DNA of 29,929 nucleotides from Calditrichia bacterium (lineage in GTDB: Bacteria > Calditrichota > Calditrichia > Calditrichales > Calditrichaceae). Position numbers and translations under genes: made by a program. Shown in pieces: positions 24,055 through 29,929 of the stretch. The notes under the pieces were generated by a model. The model did not search any database. It had not been told where the DNA came from and saw only the letters and a program-made list of their open reading frames with translations. The stretch is taken from contig JALWEA010000402.1 of the NCBI GenBank assembly GCA_027039465.1, positions 1 to 29,929 on the forward strand. The letters are read 5' to 3'. The first letter of the stretch is position 1. Every line of letters starts with the position of its first letter.

Positions 24055-25200
24055 TTATTCCGCAACGGGCCGCGGGGTGCGAATGAATTGAATCAAAATT
24101 AAAGAACAAATACTTAAAATCGCTCCGCCTAAAAAGGGAATTTTGTAATCGATCATCCACAACAAACCTCCCACCGCCGGAATGACCACGGCCGCTATGT
24201 GATTGACCGTAAACCCGAAGGCCATTGAAGGCGCAATATCCTGCGGATCTCCGATTTTTTGAAAATAGGTGCGGATGGCCATGGAAAAATTAAAGAAAAT
24301 ATGATCCAAAATGTATAACAAAGCTACAACCGACTTTTCCCGCACAAAGGCATAAGCCGTAAAAATAAAAATCAGGCTAAAATACTCGGTGCTGAGCACC
24401 TTGCGCTCGCCAAAACGAATGATAGCTTTGCCGATTAGCGGACTCAAAAAATAATTGATGATGTTGTTCACGATGAATAAAATCGTGACTTCCTGCACCG
24501 AAAAATGGAAGCGCTTTACTAGCAAAAAAACGGCGAAAGCCACAAATATCTGACGGCGCGCCCCGGCCAAAAAGGTGAGCGTGTAATACAACCAATATCT
24601 TTTCCAGATTACCATACGTTTTCTTTGCACCGGAATATTCTTATCCGTCGGATGCTGTAAAAACGCCCAAAGCGCAATCCCAATGATGACCAGTCCGCCG
24701 ATCAAAAACATTTGCCGATAGGTTAAAAGCAAACTTAAGCCTAAGACGGCTACCCCGGCCAAAATGTTGGTTGCGCTGCCAATGCTGCGAATTTTTCCAA
24801 AGACCCAGGGAGAAGTTTGTTTATCGAAATATTGCAGCGTCAACGATTGATTGGTAGTTTCATAATAATGGAATCCGAAACTCATAATTAAAGTGGTGAA
24901 CATAATGCCGACAAAGGACGGGAAAAAGCCGGTCAATCCGACCCCGAGACCCAGAATCATAATCGACAGGGCCGACAATTTATGCTCGGGAATAAAACGT
25001 AGCAGAAAGATGGCCAACAAGGCTAAAAACCCAGGAATCTCCCGCACGCCCTGAATAATCCCGATGTGACTTCCCTGCAAGTGGCCCACTTCGACCGCAA
25101 AATTATTGAACAATGTACGCCAAGTCTGCAAACCGGCCATGGAAGCAATGGTCAGTACCATTAAGTAACGGTACATGGGATTTTGTTTGACGGACTGCAC
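24055..25200 (-). CDS. MFS-family transporter
   Basis: About 381 residues with 11-12 hydrophobic segments and the two-bundle MFS arrangement: TM1 YRYLMVLTIASMAGLQTW, a short charged loop after TM2 (RFIPEHKLSAL), a central cytoplasmic loop (QHPTDKNIPVQRKRMVIWKR) and a second repeat starting YYTLTFLAGARRQIFVAF. The signature Arg/Lys-rich loops are weak, so the substrate cannot be named. Start choice: the frame runs to a TTG at 25248 without a ribosome binding site, while GTG at 25200 has AAGGGAAAAGG just upstream and begins QSVKQNPMYRYL, as expected right before TM1. It diverges from the small membrane protein at 25335; upstream sequence is AT-rich. Confidence 0.85.
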   Translation of the reverse strand: MQSVKQNPMYRYLMVLTIASMAGLQTWRTLFNNFAVEVGHLQGSHIGIIQGVREIPGFLALLAIFLLRFIPEHKLSALSIMILGLGVGLTGFFPSFVGIMFTTLIMSFGFHYYETTNQSLTLQYFDKQTSPWVFGKIRSIGSATNILAGVAVLGLSLLLTYRQMFLIGGLVIIGIALWAFLQHPTDKNIPVQRKRMVIWKRYWLYYTLTFLAGARRQIFVAFAVFLLVKRFHFSVQEVTILFIVNNIINYFLSPLIGKAIIRFGERKVLSTEYFSLIFIFTAYAFVREKSVVALLYILDHIFFNFSMAIRTYFQKIGDPQDIAPSMAFGFTVNHIAAVVIPAVGGLLWMIDYKIPFLGGAILSICSLILIQFIRTPRPVAE

Positions 25201-25334
25201 GCTACCTTTTCCCTTACGTAAATGAATGGGGAAATTAGAACTTTTCAATTAAAGAATCCAAAAATATTTGCCTTTGTGGCATTTTTTACGAATTTTAATT
25301 TATTGAATTTTTTACATTGTTTAAGAGGTAATTC

Positions 25335-25646
25335 ATGAGACGACCCAAATTTCATTTTAAACGCTGGCGACACGATTCTTTTTTCAGTCGTAATGGTACC
25401 CTTTTAAAATTTGACAAACTCGAACATTTGATTTTAGGATTTGTTGGCATGCTGGTTACAATGCTTTTAGTGAAAGATGTACCGGTTCAACTCTTTATTT
25501 TGCTTTGGCTCGGATGGAACATTATCGGAATCTTGTGGGAATTCATGCAGTTCGTTACTCGCGATTACACCGGCGAGCCCAAAGATGTTTTGGCTAACAA
25601 TCTCGGCTTCATTCTTGCCGGAATTACCTATTATCTTTTCTTTTGA
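25335..25646 (+). CDS. small VanZ/YfiM (DUF2279)-like membrane protein
   Basis: 103 residues; AGAGGT before the ATG. An Arg/Lys/His-rich N-terminus (MRRPKFHFKRWRHD) is followed by KFDKLEHLILGFVGML, a helix LFILLWLGWNIIGILWEF, then TGEPKDVLANNLGFILAG. The order DKxxH - helix - GxxWE - DxxANxxG is shared by VanZ-like and YfiM-like small membrane proteins. Three TM segments are expected. No function is established for this type. It is upstream of the K+ channel operon but 153 bases apart. Confidence 0.6.
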   Translation: MRRPKFHFKRWRHDSFFSRNGTLLKFDKLEHLILGFVGMLVTMLLVKDVPVQLFILLWLGWNIIGILWEFMQFVTRDYTGEPKDVLANNLGFILAGITYYLFF

Positions 25647-25799
25647 ATGTTTTCCCGCACAACTTATTTTTAATTTCTTCTTAAATTCGCACTCAACTGT
25701 GGTTGTCACAAAAGCCAACATTCCGGCGTGTTAAAATAATTCAACAACCGCTTAAATCGGACGAAAATACGCATTAATCAAAAATCGGGAAGCATAATC

Positions 25800-26969
25800 T
25801 TGAACAAATCAAAAATTTCTTTGAAGCATCTGTTGCGCTTACGTCGGAGCGGCGTTTTTCGGGCTACGCTCCTGGTGATTGTGGGAACCATTATCAGCGC
25901 ATGGATTATTTTTGCGATTGAGCACGGTGGCAATAAAGGATTTTCATCATTCTGGGACGGCGTTTGGTGGGTGCTTGTGACCATTTCCACCGTCGGTTAC
26001 GGTGACGTTGTACCCCAAACAGTGGCGGGGCGCATCGTGGCGGTTTTCATGATGTTATTCGGCGTGGCCTTGTTATCGGTCATTACGGCAACGGTTGCTT
26101 CATTCTTTGTAACACAAAAATTAAAAGAGGGTAAAGGTTTGCAAGAAATTAAACTCAAAGATCATTTGCTGTTTTGCGGTTGGAATGCGCAATCCGAGGA
26201 AATTTTAAACATTCTGGCCAAACAGCCCAAAAATTATTCGGGTGTGGTTTTGATTAATCAATTGCCGGAAGAAACGGTGGTCGAGCTGCTGACGCGCTTT
26301 GACCGTTTGCATTTAAAATTTGTGCGCGGCGATTTCACCAAAGAAATCGTTTTGAATCGTGCCGGAGTTAATAAGGCAAAAACCGCTTTAATCGTTCCGG
26401 ATGAGAGCACACCCATGGTCAAAAAAAGCGACGAACGCACCATCCTGGCCACGCTTTCGCTTAAAACATTAAATCCGAAAATCCGCGTGATTGCCCACGT
26501 TTTGGAACGGGAAAATGTCCCGCATTTGACCAAGGCCAAAGCGGATGAGATCATTATCAGCGATGCCTTTACTAGTCATTTGATGGCCAACCATGTGGTG
26601 GCGCCGGGCATTCCCCAATTTCTGGAACAATTACTCACGGAAGACGGCGATACTAAATTGAATCAACATCCGGTTCCGGCAAAACTGGTAGGCCAAACTT
26701 ATGCCACGTTGCAACAATACGTTCGCGATCAGAATCCGCAAAACATTCTTCTGGGGCTCGGAGAGACACGTGAATCGTTTGATTTGAACAATTTACTCAG
26801 TTCCGATTATTCTTATTTGGATGAATTTATCATGCGCAAATTTCAGGAAGCCGGCAGGAATGTTAATGAAAAGCGGGTGCGAATTCAACTTGCTCCGGCA
26901 CAAAATACGATTCTCAATAAAAACCATTTCTATTTGATTTTGGAGAAAATAAACAATGAAAAAGACTGA
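25800..26969 (+). CDS. two-TM potassium channel with cytoplasmic RCK (TrkA-N-like) region
   Basis: 389 residues from a TTG at 25800 (only start that includes TM1; weak GGGAAG upstream). TM1 is LLVIVGTIISAWIIFAIE (about 24-41), then a pore helix and selectivity filter STVGYGD (63-69), then TM2 AVFMMLFGVALLSVITATVA (about 81-100). From about 120 on, HLLFCGWNAQSEEILNILA is an RCK first beta-strand and turn of the MthK type (CGW rather than GxGxxG), and the domain continues through KFVRGDFTKEIVLNRAGVNKA (D-T/K-E-xL-AGV) and ALIVPDES. A C-terminal extension of about 130 residues ends in DEFI...QNTILNKNHFYLILE, a second RCK-like lobe. It conducts K+ in the inner membrane with ligand gating expected. 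Overlaps the next gene by 14 bases. Confidence 0.93.
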   Translation: MNKSKISLKHLLRLRRSGVFRATLLVIVGTIISAWIIFAIEHGGNKGFSSFWDGVWWVLVTISTVGYGDVVPQTVAGRIVAVFMMLFGVALLSVITATVASFFVTQKLKEGKGLQEIKLKDHLLFCGWNAQSEEILNILAKQPKNYSGVVLINQLPEETVVELLTRFDRLHLKFVRGDFTKEIVLNRAGVNKAKTALIVPDESTPMVKKSDERTILATLSLKTLNPKIRVIAHVLERENVPHLTKAKADEIIISDAFTSHLMANHVVAPGIPQFLEQLLTEDGDTKLNQHPVPAKLVGQTYATLQQYVRDQNPQNILLGLGETRESFDLNNLLSSDYSYLDEFIMRKFQEAGRNVNEKRVRIQLAPAQNTILNKNHFYLILEKINNEKD

Positions 26970-27492
26970 TAGTTACGCTTTTTTGGTCAATAAACTGGAT
27001 TTTTTTAAGAAAGTCCCTCTTTTTTACGAATTAAAAGATGAACAGATAAAGCATATTCTGCGGGTCATGGAGGTTGAATATTTTGACCGGGACGAATATG
27101 TGATGCGCGAAGGAACCGTTGGGAATAAGATGTTTATTCTCATCGAGGGACAGGTTGAAATCTCCAAATCGCTTATACTGCCGGAATGGTTGCCGGTGTT
27201 TAATAAGCAGGAAAAGTCGCTGTTGCATTTTTCGGATAGCGATCACCCTTTTTTCGGAGAAATGGTCATGTTAGGTGACACGTCCAAACGTTCGGCCAGC
27301 ATTATTACCAAATCTCCCTGCATTATGGCCAGCGTTACCCGGGAAGCATTCGAAAAGGTGGCAACCGACGATGAAAATTTGGGAATGCGGGTGTACCGCA
27401 ACATGGCTAGCGAAATCGCTACCCGGCTGCGACGCGCGAATAAGGATATTCTAAAGCTAACAACGGCGTTATCGATTGCCTTGGAGGGCTGA
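26956..27492 (+). CDS. stand-alone cyclic nucleotide-binding domain protein (cNMP/CRP-like sensor)
   Basis: 178 residues; ATG at 26956 lies inside the channel gene (14-base overlap), with GGAG 10 bases upstream. Residues about 18-150 form a CNBD: FFKKVPLFYELKDEQIKHIL, YVMREGTVGNKMFILIEGQV and the phosphate-binding cassette FFGEMVMLGDTSKRSASI (99-116) with Glu102 and Arg112 in the positions that contact ribose and cyclic phosphate. The domain is followed by a helical C-terminus, LGMRVYRNMASEIATRLRRA, without a DNA-binding helix-turn-helix, so it is not a CRP-type regulator. It is therefore likely a signalling subunit. Fixed linkage to the K+ channel suggests cAMP or cGMP control of the channel in trans; this is inference. 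Confidence 0.9.
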   Translation: MKKTDSYAFLVNKLDFFKKVPLFYELKDEQIKHILRVMEVEYFDRDEYVMREGTVGNKMFILIEGQVEISKSLILPEWLPVFNKQEKSLLHFSDSDHPFFGEMVMLGDTSKRSASIITKSPCIMASVTREAFEKVATDDENLGMRVYRNMASEIATRLRRANKDILKLTTALSIALEG

Positions 27493-27498
27493 CAAAAC

Positions 27499-29361
27499 GT
27501 GATGATCATCGGACGATATCGTTTTAAGAACGAAGTACATTATTACAACTACATTATGCAAAAATTTTTTCGGAAGACCCCGCCGATTCCAACACATATT
27601 TATTTGCAGTTCGATGATGTCTCTCCAGAACGCGCTATTGAATTAAAGAAACAAATTGCCGCACATTGCCATTTCCCCGCCATTCTTAATGTATTAGCCA
27701 ACGATGACAACAGCGATGTGCGCAACGCCGTCTACCAAACATCTTATTGGCAATTGGTCGGTCGCTATTTGGATATTCTCGGCTTCGGTAAACGCGAGCG
27801 TAAAGCTTTTGCCCGTAACGAAGACAAACACAATATTTTTATTTTATTGATGTTTGAAGATGATCAGGAGGTTTTTAAGGAAATTCTGAATAATCCGGCC
27901 ATTTCTTTGACAATGTTGGTTCGCTTTATTCAATTATTGGAAAAACGAGGCCACGGCAGGCGGGACGAGATTTTTCTACACATGGCTAGACAAGCCCTGA
28001 CACGCAAAAAAGACCAGATTATAAAGCTTTCGATTCTGCAACGGTTGCTGCGCGACCCAAAATCTCAACGCAATATCGATGCCGTTTTACCTTTCTTAGT
28101 AGCCGAAGAATCGTTACTTAAAAAGGCGGTTTTTAATGTTTTGCGCCGCATTGACCAAGAGGCGTTAAAGCGCGTAGTCATAGCCGTTTTAAATCAGCGA
28201 AATTTTAAATCTCCTTTAATGCAGTTTAAAGCAATTTCGTTTCTTTTGGAAATTGTGCAAAAACGGCGGGAAAGCAACAATCTGCGATACTCCGAAGATC
28301 CTCATGTTTTTACGCCGCATAATGAATATTTGTGGAAAATGCTGACGCGTAAACGTTACAATATCGTCAAGTCTTGCGCCGATGATCCGGCCAATTTTGA
28401 CAACATTCTAATTCTAACCTATTGTCATGTGGACCGGGATCCCCAGTTGCGCAAATTGGCTACCAAAATCCTAACCGTGGAAGATATTCTGGAATTAGCC
28501 AACGATCTGACCACGCCGCGCAAGATTTTCAAAAAGATTCTTAATATTCTGGAAAACCATTTTGACGAATCCGTTGTGAATAAGGTTATGGAATCGTATT
28601 GGCAGGAAAGCCAGCGTTTAAAAGATGCCTTAAAAGAAATGGAACGTACGGTTCAGGCCTATTTCGACATCATTTTTCAATCGCTTGGTTACAGCAAAAT
28701 CAATGATTATCGTACGGTTTTGGACACACTGGGTTTCGCCCTGAAACAAATCAAAAAATTCGAACCGGAATTATTGCGACGCATGGGCAGCGAACTAAAT
28801 CAATTAGACGAAATCACCACATCCATAGAATCGATTTTCCGCGAATGGATGGATCAGATTTATTACGTAACCGACGAAAAAACGCTGAGAGAACTGGAAT
28901 ATGTCAAGACCATCTTGGAAGAATCTTTGAGCGTAAAAGATTTAACCCGCTTTGCCCTGCGGCCGGGAACGCCTGAAGATCTGGAATCCAACATTCGGGT
29001 ACGCGCCCATTTGATCTGGCGCAGCGCTTTGAGTCGCTATTTGGGCCGTATTAAGGATTTGTCCGAAATGCTGCAAAGAAAAATTTTGAAATTGGCGCGC
29101 TATGTGTATCGCAATCACGAATTTGCCAAAGATTTTAAAGAAGCCATGCTCGAATTGGAGCGAGAGTACAAAAAAGAGGTTGGCTGTCAACTTTCTATTC
29201 CTTGTCGTCGTTGCACACGGCGCGGTTGTGCTTCCGAGCGATTTTTACGCGAGAATCTGTTTTTAGCCGAAGAATTGCTAGACAACTTTTCCGATGCCTT
29301 TCTTACCAATCCTTCCAGTCCGATAGTCCGTCGCCTGCCTAAAGCAATTGCCCACGATTGA
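27499..29361 (+). CDS. 620-residue helical-repeat protein with C-terminal four-Cys cluster, unknown function
   Basis: Start GTG at 27499 (ATG follows at 27502); GGAGGG at 27483-27488, inside the end of the CNBD gene, gives 10-base spacing. Nearly all-helical: residues about 45-360 contain HEAT-like units (FPAILNVLANDDNSDVRNAV, EVFKEILNNPAISLTMLVRF, DAVLPFLVAEESLLKKAVFN, NILILTYCHVDRDPQLRKLA). The second half, about 380-550, reads as long amphipathic helices with coiled-coil character. Near the end Cys563, Cys569, Cys572 and Cys577 lie in a C-x5-C-x2-C-x4-C arrangement, embedded in Arg/Lys residues (PCRRCTRRGC), suggesting a metal-binding knuckle or Fe-S cluster. No TM segment. Seven bases separate it from the CNBD gene, so it is a third operon member; a scaffold or effector role is conjecture. 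Confidence 0.8.
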   Translation: MMIIGRYRFKNEVHYYNYIMQKFFRKTPPIPTHIYLQFDDVSPERAIELKKQIAAHCHFPAILNVLANDDNSDVRNAVYQTSYWQLVGRYLDILGFGKRERKAFARNEDKHNIFILLMFEDDQEVFKEILNNPAISLTMLVRFIQLLEKRGHGRRDEIFLHMARQALTRKKDQIIKLSILQRLLRDPKSQRNIDAVLPFLVAEESLLKKAVFNVLRRIDQEALKRVVIAVLNQRNFKSPLMQFKAISFLLEIVQKRRESNNLRYSEDPHVFTPHNEYLWKMLTRKRYNIVKSCADDPANFDNILILTYCHVDRDPQLRKLATKILTVEDILELANDLTTPRKIFKKILNILENHFDESVVNKVMESYWQESQRLKDALKEMERTVQAYFDIIFQSLGYSKINDYRTVLDTLGFALKQIKKFEPELLRRMGSELNQLDEITTSIESIFREWMDQIYYVTDEKTLRELEYVKTILEESLSVKDLTRFALRPGTPEDLESNIRVRAHLIWRSALSRYLGRIKDLSEMLQRKILKLARYVYRNHEFAKDFKEAMLELEREYKKEVGCQLSIPCRRCTRRGCASERFLRENLFLAEELLDNFSDAFLTNPSSPIVRRLPKAIAHD

Positions 29362-29369
29362 TCTTTTTA

Positions 29370-29398
29370 TTGCGGAATTCGTTTGAATTTATTACAAT
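29370..29398 (+). promoter_or_regulatory. sigma70-like promoter of the DUF6933 gene
   Basis: TTGCGG (29370-29375), 17-base spacer, TACAAT (29393-29398), about 75 bases before the ATG at 29475. Confidence 0.4.
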
Positions 29399-29474
29399 TA
29401 TCTAACGAAAACATTGCAAACATAACAAATGCCGGAGAATTACCGGAACACGTTTCAGCAAAGGAGTTAAAACA

Positions 29475-29929
29475 ATGATTCAATTGCGCTGCACGCAAAA
29501 GCTGTTAAAAGAATGGCATATTAAACCGAATGCATTAACCGAGATTAAAGACGACCTTTCGCCGTTAGGGAACTGGTATGCTCATATTTTTAATTTGGAT
29601 CGCAGAAAAACGGTTATTTTCGTAAATGAAAAAACCTTGACTTCTTTTATTATTATCGGCGTAAAACAAGATGATTTCGATAAATTGACAAGAGCTTTTC
29701 TAGCCGGTGTGGCACAGGTACTTTTATTGTTGGGCGTAACTAAAGATAAAATCGCTCAAATTTTAACGGATTACCATGAAATCGAAATCACCAAAACCGC
29801 GAGTCGACGTATTTTGGGTGTGATGAACGATTTGGTGAATCATTACAAGGAACACGTGCAGTTGCGCGGCGGTTTGAAATATTCGGATTTGGATGAGATT
29901 ATTTTTCTGACCAACGATCTTCCGCAACG
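29475..29929 (+). CDS. DUF6933-like protein, 3' end cut by the window
   Basis: Open to the window end (151 codons). AAGGAG lies 8 bases upstream of the ATG. It begins MIQLRCTQKLLKEWHIKP, then LGNWYAHIFNLDRRKTVIFV, and later SRRILGVMNDLVNHY. The layout (MIxLRCTqKLL, LGxWYaxxxxxxrrkxxxxvN, a helical middle with LLLLGVTKDKIAQIL, and a KTxSRRxLGxMND segment) matches the DUF6933 group. I know of no established function. It does not continue the preceding operon, as 113 bases and a likely promoter lie between. Confidence 0.7.
   Translation, partial: MIQLRCTQKLLKEWHIKPNALTEIKDDLSPLGNWYAHIFNLDRRKTVIFVNEKTLTSFIIIGVKQDDFDKLTRAFLAGVAQVLLLLGVTKDKIAQILTDYHEIEITKTASRRILGVMNDLVNHYKEHVQLRGGLKYSDLDEIIFLTNDLPQ

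Noticed and set aside
26956..27492. CRP/FNR-type transcription factor
   Set aside because: The CNBD is followed only by a short helical tail with no helix-turn-helix, and the gene overlaps a channel gene.
25800..29361. Nucleotide-signal anti-phage (CBASS-like) defence module
   Set aside because: No nucleotide cyclase, nuclease or typical accessory gene is adjacent; the CNBD looks like a linear-sensor cAMP/cGMP domain, so evidence is lacking.

Overview
The window looks like chromosomal DNA of a Gram-negative, free-living bacterium, most likely from the FCB/Calditrichota neighbourhood; that placement is inference. Supporting signs are an M1 peptidase that appears to end in an outer-membrane beta-barrel, a secreted protein built from LVIVD and He_PIG/cadherin-like repeats, bacterial microcompartment (BMC) vertex genes, a short Rho, and long gene-free stretches filled with interspersed repeats. 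GC content looks moderate by eye (mid-40s percent). I see no rRNA, tRNA, CRISPR array, transposase or prophage genes.

Layout. 1-2138 (all minus): the 5' end of a COG2403 'cyclic 2,3-diphosphoglycerate synthetase-like' GTPase with its own promoter, then four different EutN/CcmL-type BMC vertex genes; transcription runs leftward out of the window, so the rest of any BMC locus would lie beyond base 1. 2139-2875: repeat-bearing gap. 2876-5815: M1 metallopeptidase with barrel-like C-terminus. 6097-7185: Rho. 7375-8100 (plus): divergent uracil-DNA glycosylase relative. 8101-8839: composite intergenic repeats. 8840-13606 (minus): a 1588-residue protein joining an acyl-activating (AMP-forming) domain, a helical region, a degenerate kinase-like region and a C-terminal GNAT domain, preceded by a promoter and an intrinsic-terminator-like hairpin. 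13881-14394 (plus): two small single-TM genes, the second apparently frameshifted. 14431-15279 (minus): CPBP/CAAX-type membrane protease. 15648-16163 (minus): DUF4160-DUF2442 pair. 16466-21109 (minus): 1547-residue LVIVD + 13x He_PIG secreted protein.

21110-22084 is again repeat-rich. Then come CrcB fluoride channel + DUF190 (plus), an orphan DmsC-like membrane anchor (minus), an MFS transporter (minus), a small VanZ/YfiM-like membrane protein (plus), a tight three-gene plus-strand operon (two-TM K+ channel with RCK, separate cyclic-nucleotide-binding protein, helical-repeat protein with a C-terminal four-Cys cluster), and finally the start of a DUF6933 gene cut by the window end.

Most interesting for follow-up: the giant ligase/kinase-like/GNAT protein with its possible attenuator; the K+ channel-CNBD-helical repeat operon, which looks like a cyclic-nucleotide-gated channel split over polypeptides; the four adjacent BMC vertex paralogues without any shell hexamer in view; and a composite repeat family found at several intergenic sites in both orientations.
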